In this document: piece by piece, positions 37,389 through 49,262 of the stretch | Layout of the letters: each line of letters opens with the position of its first letter | Numbering within the stretch: the first letter of the stretch is position 1 | Source: SHVO01 sp964576515 | GTDB taxonomy: Bacteria > Pseudomonadota > Alphaproteobacteria > Rhodospirillales > Rhodospirillaceae | NCBI GenBank assembly: GCA_964576515.1 | Contig: CAZNUW010000003.1 | Location: forward strand, 327,775 to 391,774 | Length of the DNA stretch: 64,000 nucleotides | Direction of reading: 5' to 3' | Position numbers and translations under genes: made by a program | The notes under the pieces: generated by a model | What the model was told of the DNA's origin: nothing | Database searches by the model: none | Seen by the model: the letters and a program-made list of their open reading frames with translations, nothing else

Positions 37389-37574
37389 GCGCTCCTCCAC
37401 AAAACACGGGCAACCGCCGTCCACGGGATTCGTCTCCCGCGGGCGCGGCATCGCACTCAGGTACGTACTATAGATGATTGTATCACCCGAACCCCGCTAT
37501 CGTATTTCAGATTTGTAACACGACCCACGCCCGCTTCGCACACCGTGCGGCGCACCCTGTCAATGCTGCGTCGC

Positions 37575-37604
37575 AAAAAAGAGGGCCCGCGACGGGGCCC
37601 TCTT
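37575..37604 (-). terminator. Terminator downstream of the exported methyltransferase-like gene
   Basis: On the minus strand AGAGGGCCC and GGGCCCTCT form a perfect 9-bp stem with a 6-base loop followed by TTTTT. It separates the methyltransferase-like gene from the DUF1592 block. No other gene was found in the 243 bases between 37389 and 37631. Confidence 0.92.
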
Positions 37605-37631
37605 CACAGATAGCATTTGTGATTCAGTTGG

Positions 37632-38465
37632 TTAGGACTTTTTCGCGGTTACTTTTGTCGACTTTCCGCCCACGTCGACCGCGGCGTCGATGGTATTTCC
37701 GGAAACTTTCCCGCTGAAGCGCAAGGGGGTCGACTGGCCCGGCACCGTCGCGGCGAAGGTGATGTTCTCGCCGGCCAGGACCGGAGATTCGATCGGGACC
37801 GCCTTGCCGCCCGGGAGCGTCAGGGTGCCCGACGCCATCTGATACTCCTGCTTGAGATCGGCTTTATAGGTGTCGTTGCCGACCTGCCAGGTCCACGTGC
37901 CCGCGACCTTCGCCGGCACGATCCAGAGATAGATGTTCCGCGAGTCGACGACTTCATGTTTGTCCGGCTGCCAGTCGCCCATGGTGAAGGCGTGGCTGAC
38001 GATGCGCGAACCCGGCTTCATTTCGTCGAGGATCTTCGGGCGCAGTTTGAGGTTCACTTCCGGAAGCAGGTACATGGTCAGCACCGAAGCTTCCCTGAAA
38101 TCCATCTGGAAAAGATCGCCGCGGTGGAAGGTCACGCGGTCGGTCACGCCCGCCTTCTTCGCGTTTTCATTGGCTTCGGCGATGCGGACCGGATCGAGGT
38201 CGACGCCCACGCCCTTCTTCACTTTGAGATCGCGCGCCGCGGTGACGACGATGCGCCCGTCGCCCGAGCCCAGATCGTAGTGGATGTCGTTGGCCGTCAC
38301 ACTGCCGAGCTTCAACATCCGGTCGACCAGTTCCTGCGGCGTCGGCACATACGGCACATCGAGTTCGACGCCGCCTTCGCCGGTGTATTTGGTCGCGGCG
38401 ACCGCGCTGAAGGTCATGAACACCGCAGCGATGCCGAGCAGGCCGATACGTTTGTGCATCTTCAT
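37632..38465 (-). CDS. Class I methyltransferase-fold protein with a Sec signal peptide
   Basis: 277 residues. The N-terminus KRIGLLGIAAVFMTFSAVAA is a clear signal peptide, yet the next 150 residues form a SAM-dependent methyltransferase domain: motif I YDLGSGDGRIVVTAA, acidic loop GVGVDLDPVRI, motif II-III HRGDLFQMDFR. The last about 90 residues are beta-rich. SAM is not known in the periplasm, so activity after export would be puzzling; the helix could instead be an uncleaved anchor. AGGA lies 8 bases before the ATG. The APC transporter gene is upstream on the same strand, 40 bases away. Confidence 0.8.
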   Translation of the reverse strand: MKMHKRIGLLGIAAVFMTFSAVAATKYTGEGGVELDVPYVPTPQELVDRMLKLGSVTANDIHYDLGSGDGRIVVTAARDLKVKKGVGVDLDPVRIAEANENAKKAGVTDRVTFHRGDLFQMDFREASVLTMYLLPEVNLKLRPKILDEMKPGSRIVSHAFTMGDWQPDKHEVVDSRNIYLWIVPAKVAGTWTWQVGNDTYKADLKQEYQMASGTLTLPGGKAVPIESPVLAGENITFAATVPGQSTPLRFSGKVSGNTIDAAVDVGGKSTKVTAKKS

Positions 38466-38505
38466 GGGCTGGATCCTTTTGGGGCCTTTGTGTCGGGCGA
38501 AATGG

Positions 38506-39837
38506 TTATGCGTCGCCGCCGCGGCCTTTTGAACGGCTGGCGAGCACGAGGACCGGAATACCAAGTGCAAGCACGACCACCCCGGCCAGGGCGCCCGTGC
38601 CTGTGAAGGCGAGACTATTGTAGAGCATATAGGCGCCCGTAAGGCAGAAGAGCGCAGGCGTAACCGGATACAGCGGCACCCGGAACGGGCGGGGCGCGTC
38701 GGGATCGCGGGCGCGCAAGACAAACAGCGAAACGCCTGTCAGGAAAAAGAAAACCCAGAAAACCGGCTGCAGGAAATCGACCACGGTCTGCACCCCGTCA
38801 CGCAGGAACGCGCCGAACGCGACGATCAAAAGCGCGATGACGCCTTGAAACAGGACGCCGCGGGTCGGTACGCCGCGCGCGCCGTCCCAGGCGGCGAGGA
38901 AGCGGAACATCGGGAAATCCTTGCCCAGGGCGAAGGCGCTGCGGGCGCCGGTAAAGAGGGTGATGTGCGTGTTGTCGAGGATGAGGATGAGCACGATGCC
39001 CGTCATCACCACCGCGCCGATATCGCCGAACGCGGCGCGCATCACGTCGGCCGCGATGGCCTTGGAGGACGCCATGCCGGCGGGACCCAGCACGCTGAGG
39101 TAGGCGATGTTCACCGCGATGTAGAGCGCGGTGATGATCGCGATGCCGATCAACAGCGCGCGCACCATGTTGCGCTTTGGGTTCTGCACTTCGGCGGAAA
39201 TGTAGGCCGCTTCGTTCCAACCGCCGAAGGTCAGCAACACCAACAACATCGCGCCGCCGATGCTGGCCGCATTGACGGTGGACGGCGCGTCGGCGACCGG
39301 CGCGGGCGCGCCACCGCTGGTGACGCCGGCGAAAATCAGCACACCAAGACCGCATAGGGTCGCGATGAACATTATATTCTGGAACGTCGCCGTTTGGCGG
39401 ATGCCGGTGAGATTGAGCGCGGTCAGCGCGACGATGATGACGGTGGCATAAAGCGCGGAACTGAAAGGGCCCAACGGCAGGATCTGGGTGGCGTAGTCGC
39501 CGAACACATAAGCGAACAACGCGATGGATCCGCTTTGGATGACCGTCAAACGCGCCCAGGCGAACATGAAACCCACGTGCGGCCCGTAAGCGCGGCTGAG
39601 AAAGTGATATTCGCCGCCGGCCGACGGGTATGTTGTCGCAAGTTCCGCGTAGCACAGCGCGCCGATGACGGAGACGACACCGCCCGCGAGCCAGACGAGG
39701 AGGATCGTGTTTGGATCGCCGAGCTGTCCCGCGACGATACTGGGGAAGAAGAAGATGCCCGTGCCGACCACAAGGCCGACGATGATGGCGACGCAATCAA
39801 TCAGGCGAAGAACTTTGGTCGGCGAACCGTCGGTCAT
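38506..39837 (-). CDS. APC family amino acid permease
   Basis: 443-residue inner membrane transporter with about 12 helices. The APC signature in helix 1 is VGLVVGTGIFFFPSIVAG; helix 3 region WLAGGVVSVIGALCYAELAT and helix 6 FGGWNEAAYISAEVQNPKR are also family-typical. The substrate, an amino acid or amine, cannot be read from the sequence. I used the ATG closest to helix 1; an upstream extension of 21 codons is open but has no support. The ribosome binding site is weak. Confidence 0.88.
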   Translation of the reverse strand: MTDGSPTKVLRLIDCVAIIVGLVVGTGIFFFPSIVAGQLGDPNTILLVWLAGGVVSVIGALCYAELATTYPSAGGEYHFLSRAYGPHVGFMFAWARLTVIQSGSIALFAYVFGDYATQILPLGPFSSALYATVIIVALTALNLTGIRQTATFQNIMFIATLCGLGVLIFAGVTSGGAPAPVADAPSTVNAASIGGAMLLVLLTFGGWNEAAYISAEVQNPKRNMVRALLIGIAIITALYIAVNIAYLSVLGPAGMASSKAIAADVMRAAFGDIGAVVMTGIVLILILDNTHITLFTGARSAFALGKDFPMFRFLAAWDGARGVPTRGVLFQGVIALLIVAFGAFLRDGVQTVVDFLQPVFWVFFFLTGVSLFVLRARDPDAPRPFRVPLYPVTPALFCLTGAYMLYNSLAFTGTGALAGVVVLALGIPVLVLASRSKGRGGDA

Positions 39838-39962
39838 CGGACGATGCGACCCGGGATGAACACCCGGGCCTCCCTGTTTATATCTCGTCCTGGCGGACAA
39901 GCCCCTTTTTCCTCATTACAACAGCCTATTAGCAGTCTCAAGGGGAGCGGTATTCTGTAACA

Positions 39963-40442
39963 ATGACGATGAGCGCGATGTCCGAGAATACGGTCCGAAT
40001 CCTGGTCGACGCCGACGCCTGCCCGGTGAAGGACGAGGTGGTGCGTGTGGCCGACCGGCACGGCCTTGCGGTCCTGATGGTCAGCAACGCCTGGATGCGC
40101 GGGCCCGACCATCCCCTGGTGCAGCGCATCCTGGTCCCGAGCGGACCGGACGCGGCGGACGACCGCATCGCCGAGGAGACCGCCGGCTGGGATATCGTGA
40201 TCACCAACGATATCCCACTGGCCGCGCGCTGCATCGCCAAGGGCGCGCGTGTCTTGCGCCCGAACGGCCGGCCTTTGGACCAGAATTCCATCAGCATGGC
40301 GGTCGCGATGCGCGATCTGACGGCGCATTTGCGCGAAACCGGCGAGATCACCGGCGGGCCTTCGGCCTTCGTCCCCCGGGACCGCTCGCGCTTCCTCGAT
40401 GCCCTGGAAGTGGCTGTTCAGGCACAGAAAAGGCGTAAGTAA
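39963..40442 (+). CDS. YaiI/YqxD family protein (UPF0178, DUF188)
   Basis: 159-residue cytoplasmic protein with a PIN-like fold. The hallmark VDADACPVKDEVVRVADRH starts near residue 15, and WDIVITNDIPLAARCIAKGA and AMRDLTAHLRE follow. The family's role is not known; PIN-like folds suggest RNA processing. It is divergent from the permease. A small inverted repeat covers its stop codon (CGTAAGT/ACTTACG, 40434-40453). Confidence 0.88.
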   Translation: MTMSAMSENTVRILVDADACPVKDEVVRVADRHGLAVLMVSNAWMRGPDHPLVQRILVPSGPDAADDRIAEETAGWDIVITNDIPLAARCIAKGARVLRPNGRPLDQNSISMAVAMRDLTAHLRETGEITGGPSAFVPRDRSRFLDALEVAVQAQKRRK

Positions 40443-40453
40443 AGCCACTTACG

Positions 40454-40482
40454 TTGACTTTGCTGGGGTTTACGCCTATATC
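40454..40482 (+). promoter_or_regulatory. Promoter of rhlE
   Basis: TTGACT (40454-40459) and TATATC (40477-40482) are exactly 17 bases apart. Transcription would start near 40489 and give a 5' leader of about 230 bases before rhlE, long for this compact genome. Confidence 0.65.
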
Positions 40483-40573
40483 CACGCCGCCTGCCCGATG
40501 CAGGCAACATCTCGCGATTCGCGCGCAGGTGCGCCGGCCCCAAGTAAAAACGTGAATAAGGGCCGTGATGAGA

Positions 40574-40621
40574 GACCTCGCTTGAGGTTCTTTTCGCACC
40601 GTTTCTTGAGACGTTTCTCAA
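40574..40621 (+). promoter_or_regulatory. Two small hairpins in the rhlE 5' leader
   Basis: ACCTC-GCTT-GAGGT (40575-40588) is followed by TCTTTT and could be a weak terminator; TTGAGA-CGTT-TCTCAA (40606-40621) follows it. Long structured leaders are usual for cold-regulated DEAD-box helicase genes, but regulation here is only inferred. Confidence 0.4.
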
Positions 40622-40717
40622 TTCCCTCCCGTCGGTTGCGTGCCCACCGGGTAACCGCAAACCGTTTTGCGCCGCCTTTCGCGGCTGCACGACCGTTGCC
40701 TATTTGAAAGTGATTCT

Positions 40718-42094
<1,377 letters not shown>

Positions 42095-42133
42095 GACAAA
42101 GTGTCGGCGCGCCGTGAATGCGGCGCGCCAATG

Positions 42134-43411
42134 CTACGTCGACGACAATAGCGCGACACCACCTAAGCCGCCGTCGGTGCAAATACTGACGATGGCGTAG
42201 CTGCCGGCCGGATAGGTCGCGAGTTCCTTCACCGTCTGACTGAGAATGCGCGCCCCTGTCGCGCCGAAGGGATGACCCAACGCAACGCTGCCGCCGTTGG
42301 GATTGAGTTTCGCCCACGGGAATTTTCCGAACGTCGGCTTCACGCCCGCGCGCCCCTTCAACCAAGCTTCATCTTCCATCGCCGCGACGTGACACAACAC
42401 TTGCGCGGAGAAGGCCTCGTGGATTTCCCACAAGGCGACGCCGTCGTACGTCAGTCTATGCCGCGCGAGCAGGCGCGGGATCGCGATGGCGGGCGCCATG
42501 AGCAAGCCATCGCGCAAGATATCGACCGCGGCGAGTTCCCAGTCCACGAGACGCACACGCGGTGTCTGTGAGGGAAGGCGCGCAAGCCCCTCCTCGTTCG
42601 CAAGCCAGATCCCGGCCGCGCCATCGGTCAGCGGCGACGAATTCCCCGCCGTCAGCGTGCCCTTCCCGCTTTCGGTATCGAAGGACGGTTTGAGTTTCAC
42701 GAGCTTTTCAAGCGACGTGTCCGCGCGCGGAATGAGATCCTTTGTCACCCCGTCTAAGGGAATGACCAGATCGTCGAAGAATCCCTTGCCCCATGCGGCC
42801 ACCGCGCGCTGATGGCTTTCCAGCGCGAGTTCGTCCTGGCGGGCGCGCGGGATTCCCCAGGTCTTGGCCATGATTTCCGTGCCTTCACCCATCGACAGGC
42901 CGGTGGTGCGGTTGGTGATGCTGGGGATATGCAGCCGCACATCCTTCAACGGCAAAGCCGCCAGCATCTCGGCGCGCGCGCCGACCGATTTTGCCTGGAA
43001 GAACCGGCGCAGCCAGACGGAGAAGCCCTGGTTGAGGCCGATCTGGATGCCGCTCATGCTTTCCGATCCGCCCGCGAGCGCAAGGGAGGACGTCCCTGTG
43101 CGGATGCGGTCGGCGGCCGCGAAAACCCCGGCCATGCTGGTCGCGCAGGCCATGACCGACGTGAAGGCCGGGATATGCGCGCCGACGCCGGCGTCCAGCG
43201 TGATCTCGCGTGCGATGTTGCTCCACCGCAGGCTGGGCGCCACCGTTCCCCACACGACGAGGTCGGGCCGGTCGGCGCCCTTCAACTGCGCGCACATCGC
43301 CTGGACCACCGGCACCGAAAGCGAGATCGCGTCGTGTTTGGCCAATGCGCCGTCGACTTTCGCGAACGGTGTACGCAGGCCCGCCGCCAACCACAAAGAT
43401 GCCGCCGTCAT
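42134..43411 (-). CDS. Thiolase (acetyl-CoA C-acyltransferase, FadI-like)
   Basis: 425-residue thiolase that cleaves or condenses 3-ketoacyl-CoA. The nucleophilic Cys is in SVMACATSMAG; the catalytic His is in WEIHEAFSAQ and again in GGSVALGHPFGATGARI; the second active-site Cys is in SICTDGGLGG. The length and the insertion before the C-terminal motif resemble FadI, the beta-oxidation trifunctional-complex thiolase. No FadJ/FadB partner is adjacent. It is convergent with rhlE and divergent from the next membrane protein. Confidence 0.92.
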   Translation of the reverse strand: MTAASLWLAAGLRTPFAKVDGALAKHDAISLSVPVVQAMCAQLKGADRPDLVVWGTVAPSLRWSNIAREITLDAGVGAHIPAFTSVMACATSMAGVFAAADRIRTGTSSLALAGGSESMSGIQIGLNQGFSVWLRRFFQAKSVGARAEMLAALPLKDVRLHIPSITNRTTGLSMGEGTEIMAKTWGIPRARQDELALESHQRAVAAWGKGFFDDLVIPLDGVTKDLIPRADTSLEKLVKLKPSFDTESGKGTLTAGNSSPLTDGAAGIWLANEEGLARLPSQTPRVRLVDWELAAVDILRDGLLMAPAIAIPRLLARHRLTYDGVALWEIHEAFSAQVLCHVAAMEDEAWLKGRAGVKPTFGKFPWAKLNPNGGSVALGHPFGATGARILSQTVKELATYPAGSYAIVSICTDGGLGGVALLSST

Positions 43412-43616
43412 GATGCTTTCGCCCCCAAGAGATCTGGTCCGATGCCGTCGTCTATCCTGATACGTTCGGTTTTCGGTGACAACAAAATCGCCGGTTGGAG
43501 CGCGCGCCGGATATTTGATGAGGCACCGAAACCGGCAATTGCAATTTCAAATGCCGCAAGACTACCTTGTCTGAATTGGCGCGCGAGGGTGAGGAAGCGG
43601 CGCCGCTCTTAATGTC

Positions 43617-45086
43617 ATGGCCGCTTCAGTGAACGACAGCCCGCCCCCTTCGCATGAGCAAAGCGCAGCCGCGAACTACGCGTTCGCCCGCTCGCTCGCC
43701 GTCGGCCTCAACGCCCTTGTCGCCGGCTTGATCGGCACCGCGTTCTTCGCGGTCGCCTTGTTATGGCTGCAAAAAAGCTCCGGGATCGCGCTGGACAAGG
43801 AAACCTACGGCGGCGCGCTTCTGTTCATCCTTTTGGTGGTGACGCTGTGCGCCTACCTGTTCTTCGACTACTTCCAGCGGCGTAAGGAAGAAGAAGCCGC
43901 GAAGCGCCGCCGCGCCGCAAAACCCGCGGTCAAGCGCGAGACGAAGCCGAACCCCGACGACTGGGGTGCGATCCTTGAAGCGCGCCTGAAGGAATTCGAT
44001 CCACTGTTCACGGAGAATGAGCAAGCGGCCGCGGGGATCCCGGCGCCGCCGTCACAGCCCGTGGCGGAAACATTCGTCCAGAAGACCGCGCCGACGCCAA
44101 CGACGGCTGCGGCTATCGGCGCCGCGAAACCGGCGCCCGCGCCGAAAGACCCGACCGCGGCGTTGTTCACGCAAGGCGTCACCGCAACCATCGCCGGAAT
44201 GGAGGAGGAACCGACACCCTTCCTTTACTTCGGCATCAACCTGTTCCTGGCGGGCGCGTCGTCCACCCTCGCCGGACGCACCAATCTCGCGCCGGTGCAA
44301 GGAAAGGCCGTGCTGGAGGCGATGCTGCTGGATATCGGCATCTCGAAGCGCACGGCGGCGTCCTTCGCCGCCAGCGCCCATGTCTTCGCCCAGATCCCGC
44401 ACTTCCGCGGCCCGATCGAAGCGGGCATGCGGGCCATGGCGCACTTCGCCCAAAGCGGCTTCGCCGACGGGGCGGCGCTGCCGGAAGCGCTGTCGCTGTG
44501 GCGCATGCAGGAAGAAATCTGCAAGCCACCCGAACTCACCACCTTCGTCACCACCTCGGTCGGCGTGCCGCCGGCCGGCGTCGTTGTGCCGCCCGAGAAC
44601 CAGCAGCGCGTGCTGCGCACCCATGCGACCGTGATCACCGAAATCCTGCACCGCTTCCAAGGCCGCGAGATCCACAACCTGGGTAACGGCCGGATCCTCG
44701 CGTTCGACGACGCGACGCGCGCGATCCGCGCGGCGACCCAGTGCATGGAGGCGCTAGACAAGTTCGCGCGGTCGAACCCTGCGCTGATCGTCGCGCCGCG
44801 CATCGGCGTCGATACAGATATCGCCGCCGTCGTTGCTCACGACTATGTCTCCGCCGCGTTGCCGCGCACCGTCACCATCGCCGCGATCGCGCCGGTGGGC
44901 GGCATCTACTGCACCGCCGCGGCCCAGGACGACACGGCGGACGTGATTGAATTCCAACCGGTTTCCATCGGCGATATGTATCCCGATCTCCCACCGCTCG
45001 TGTCGGCGGCGTGGGCGCCGGTGCCGGTGGACGCTTCCAATGCGAATCCGCTGGAATATCGCCAAGTCGGGGCGCTGGCGGACTAG
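43617..45086 (+). CDS. Membrane protein with a degenerate class III cyclase-like C-terminal domain
   Basis: 489 residues. Two transmembrane helices lie at about 30-52 and 66-84, then a charged stretch (RRKEEEAAKRRRAAK) and a Pro/Ala-rich linker. Residues about 345-420 resemble the second half of class III adenylate cyclase homology domains: THATVITEILHRFQGREIHN, GNGRILAFDDATRAIRAATQ, and PRIGVDTDIAA in place of RIGIHTG. The metal-binding FXDI segment is absent, so catalysis is unlikely. The part between about 190 and 330 is alpha-helical and not recognised. It stands alone just upstream of the thiC riboswitch. I suggest a sensing or scaffold role only as inference. Confidence 0.6.
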   Translation: MAASVNDSPPPSHEQSAAANYAFARSLAVGLNALVAGLIGTAFFAVALLWLQKSSGIALDKETYGGALLFILLVVTLCAYLFFDYFQRRKEEEAAKRRRAAKPAVKRETKPNPDDWGAILEARLKEFDPLFTENEQAAAGIPAPPSQPVAETFVQKTAPTPTTAAAIGAAKPAPAPKDPTAALFTQGVTATIAGMEEEPTPFLYFGINLFLAGASSTLAGRTNLAPVQGKAVLEAMLLDIGISKRTAASFAASAHVFAQIPHFRGPIEAGMRAMAHFAQSGFADGAALPEALSLWRMQEEICKPPELTTFVTTSVGVPPAGVVVPPENQQRVLRTHATVITEILHRFQGREIHNLGNGRILAFDDATRAIRAATQCMEALDKFARSNPALIVAPRIGVDTDIAAVVAHDYVSAALPRTVTIAAIAPVGGIYCTAAAQDDTADVIEFQPVSIGDMYPDLPPLVSAAWAPVPVDASNANPLEYRQVGALAD

Positions 45087-45129
45087 ACCAGTTGACCTGA
45101 AAGGCCCGGAGACAGATACTCCGCGCGAT

Positions 45130-45226
45130 CCAAGGGGTGCCTTCATGGGAAGGCTGAGAGTCCGCGCGAGCGGTAAACCCTTAGAACCTGATCCGGGTGA
45201 TACCGGCGTAGGGATGGAAGCCTTCT
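45130..45226 (+). ncRNA. TPP riboswitch (THI box)
   Basis: The conserved thiamin pyrophosphate aptamer is readable: GGGGTGCC with GGAAGGCTGAGA, the variable P3 arm, ACCCTTAGAACCTGATCCGG and GTGATACCGGCGTAGGGA. It lies about 50 bases before thiC and controls it in response to TPP. Confidence 0.95.
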
Positions 45227-45254
45227 AAAGACCCTCATCCTCCGCACGATTCCC

Positions 45255-45276
45255 GGATCTCCATGCAAGGAGATCC
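45255..45276 (+). promoter_or_regulatory. Shine-Dalgarno sequestering hairpin of thiC
   Basis: GGATCTCC (45255-45262) and GGAGATCC (45269-45276) pair perfectly around ATGCAA and end one base before the thiC ATG, burying the AGGAG ribosome binding site. No terminator lies between aptamer and gene, so this looks like a translational expression platform. Confidence 0.8.
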
Positions 45277-47103
<1,827 letters not shown>

Positions 47104-47112
47104 GGGGATTCC

Positions 47113-47880
47113 GTGACGGACGACAGTCTGCACGCCGACGCCAACGACCGGCCGATCACGTCGCAAGACGAGGCTCCAGCATCCGATGCTGTCCCTCGTC
47201 GGCGTCGCGGGATCGGCCGCATCGTTTTCTACACGCTGCTCACGGCGCTGCTGGCGCCTGCGGCGCTCATCCTGATCTACCGTGTGATCCCGCCGCCCGG
47301 CACGCCGCTGATGGTGCTGCGCGCCATCGGCGGCGCGGGGTGGAACTACGATTGGGAGCCGTTGGAGCGCATCGCGCCCTCGTTGCCGCGCGCGGCTTTG
47401 ACCGCCGAGGACGAGACCTTCTGCGCCCATCACGGCTTCGACACCAAGGCGCTGAAGGAAGCGTGGGAAGAGTATCTGGAAGACGACGGCGGCACCTTGC
47501 GTGGCGGCTCGACCATCAGCCAGCAGACCGCGAAGAATCTTTTGCTGTGGCCCGGCCGCGACTGGGTGCGCAAAGGCCTGGAAGCCTGGCTGACGATCTA
47601 TCTGGAAGCGCTGTGGGACAAACAGCGCATCATGGAGGTATATCTGAACGTAGTGGAATGGGGGCCGGGTGTGTATGGGGCGCAGGCCGCCGCGCGGCAT
47701 CACTTCGGCAAGAGCGCGGCGAACCTGACCTCCGCCGAATCCGCGCGTCTCGCGGCCGTGCTGCCGAGCCCGTTGCGCTGGTCCGCGTCCAATCCCGGAC
47801 CTTACGTGCAACGCCGTTCGGCGATGTTGCAAGGGCGCGCGGCGCGCCTGGGCGAACTTGCCGCCTGCCTGAAGGATTAG
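47113..47880 (+). CDS. mtgA: Monofunctional peptidoglycan transglycosylase MtgA
   Basis: 255-residue membrane-anchored GT51 glycosyltransferase that polymerises lipid II. An about 38-residue cytoplasmic tail and one helix (residues 38-58) come first. Catalytic motifs: EDETFCAHHGFD with the first catalytic Glu, GGSTISQQTAKNLLLW, and EVYLNVVEWGPGVYGAQ with the second. A GTG start has AAGGGG six bases upstream. Its stop codon overlaps by four bases that of the converging response regulator. Confidence 0.94.
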   Translation: MTDDSLHADANDRPITSQDEAPASDAVPRRRRGIGRIVFYTLLTALLAPAALILIYRVIPPPGTPLMVLRAIGGAGWNYDWEPLERIAPSLPRAALTAEDETFCAHHGFDTKALKEAWEEYLEDDGGTLRGGSTISQQTAKNLLLWPGRDWVRKGLEAWLTIYLEALWDKQRIMEVYLNVVEWGPGVYGAQAAARHHFGKSAANLTSAESARLAAVLPSPLRWSASNPGPYVQRRSAMLQGRAARLGELAACLKD

Positions 47881-48374
47881 GTTTCCACGTCGACCACATC
47901 GGGCGGCGATTCGGGCGACGAATCTACCGCCGGGCGCGGCACGCCGACACGTCGGCCGGCAAGCGCCTCTTCGAGCGCGGTCTTGAGCGTGGCGGGGCCG
48001 ACGGGCTTCACCAGGAAGCCTGAGATGCCGAGCCGCGCGGCGTCGCGATAGAGCGAGAGATCGTTGTGTCCGGTCAGCATCACGACCGGGATCTCCTTGA
48101 GTTTTTGATGGGACGACGCGCGCAGCTTCTCGATAAGGCGCACACCGTTCATGCCGGGAAGTTCGAAGTCCACCAACAGCACGTCGGCGTGCGCGGGATC
48201 ATTTTCAAGAACCTGAAACGCGTCTTCCGCCGACAGAGCGGTCGTCACCTTCGCAACCGGCAAGCTGATGAGAAGCCGGCTTAAGAGATCGCGCACGAAA
48301 TTCTGATCGTCGACGATCAGCACCGCAGCCGATTGCAGGGACAGGTTCGGGGTTTGCTGCGCGTCGCCCGTCAT
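47877..48374 (-). CDS. Single-domain response regulator
   Basis: 165-residue protein made of one CheY-like receiver domain. The phosphoacceptor Asp is in VLLVDFELPG, acidic pocket VDDQNFVRD, Thr in VVMLTGHND and Lys in FLVKPVG. A Pro/Ser-rich tail of about 25 residues follows. There is no output domain, so it acts by protein contact or as a phosphate shuttle; no histidine kinase is nearby. It converges with mtgA. Confidence 0.9.
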   Translation of the reverse strand: MTGDAQQTPNLSLQSAAVLIVDDQNFVRDLLSRLLISLPVAKVTTALSAEDAFQVLENDPAHADVLLVDFELPGMNGVRLIEKLRASSHQKLKEIPVVMLTGHNDLSLYRDAARLGISGFLVKPVGPATLKTALEEALAGRRVGVPRPAVDSSPESPPDVVDVET

Positions 48375-48448
48375 GCGTCAGAAAAGCCTATCAACGTCGA
48401 AGTGGTCACGTGTCGGCCACGTACGCCCCAGCCGGGGCGCCTGTTGCC

Positions 48449-49234
48449 TTAAATTACGATTGCCGATGCTTCGTTTTCAAGAACGCGCATGATGGAGAGG
48501 GCCGCCATATGGGATGTCTTCGGATTGTCCGGCGACGGATTCGCGTGGATTTCAAGCGTCATCCGGCCGAAAGCCCCCGCAGCCTCCAAGCGGTGAACAT
48601 TCTGCGTCACCCCAGGATCGGCTACCAGCTTGATGCGCGTCTTCTCGAAGCCGACGCCGGCGAGCGCCGCGGTGGCGGCGACGTTGGCGTTTTTCGGGAA
48701 GGTCAGCGCGGCGTCGCGCGCGTTGCCCGAGAAGATGACGGTGGTTTCGGTGATGGCGTCGAGATTGTGAGAGGCTTCCGCGGGCGTCCCTTTCCATGCT
48801 TTCGGCGGCTTGCTGGACGTGAGCGTCACGTCGTCCAGCCCGGCGATTTTGGCCGAGGCGAGCGCGTCGACGCCGGGCAGCGCGCCCGCGACCAGCTTCA
48901 CCTTCGCCGTGCCGCGCGCCGCGGCGGCTTGCACATCTTTCCAAAGTTCGGGATCGGCGAGGCTGCCGGTCGAGACGATCACAACGTCGATCCCGGCGGC
49001 CAGCGCCGGTCCGCACACCGCGCGCACCGCGCCGTGGCCCGCGCATTCGACGATAAGATCGGGCTTCAACGCGAGCAGATCATCGACGGCATAGACGATG
49101 GGATGCGCGCCGACGGATGTGACGTCGGATGCAAGGCAGAGCGCGCCGACGATGGACAGGCTTTGCGGACGCGCCGCGCAGAAATCCGAAACGAGACGCG
49201 CGATGGCGCCGTTCCCAACAAGAGCAATCCTCAA
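48449..49234 (-). CDS. L-aspartate dehydrogenase-like protein
   Basis: 261 residues. NAD(P)-binding Rossmann motif RIALVGNGAIARLVSDF starts the chain, and the family continues with VECAGHGAVR, VSTGSLADPELW, VAGALPGVDALASAKIAG, KAWKGTPAE, FSGNARDAALTFPKNANVAA and the C-terminal NPKTSHMAALSIMRVL. These match aspartate dehydrogenase, which oxidises aspartate to iminoaspartate and can feed NAD synthesis. The TTG with GGAG eight bases upstream is preferred; a GTG three codons earlier overlaps that site. It follows the isomerase gene by 28 bases. Confidence 0.88.
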   Translation of the reverse strand: MRIALVGNGAIARLVSDFCAARPQSLSIVGALCLASDVTSVGAHPIVYAVDDLLALKPDLIVECAGHGAVRAVCGPALAAGIDVVIVSTGSLADPELWKDVQAAAARGTAKVKLVAGALPGVDALASAKIAGLDDVTLTSSKPPKAWKGTPAEASHNLDAITETTVIFSGNARDAALTFPKNANVAATAALAGVGFEKTRIKLVADPGVTQNVHRLEAAGAFGRMTLEIHANPSPDNPKTSHMAALSIMRVLENEASAIVI

Positions 49235-49262
49235 GAAAAACACTCCAGATCAATGATCGTCA

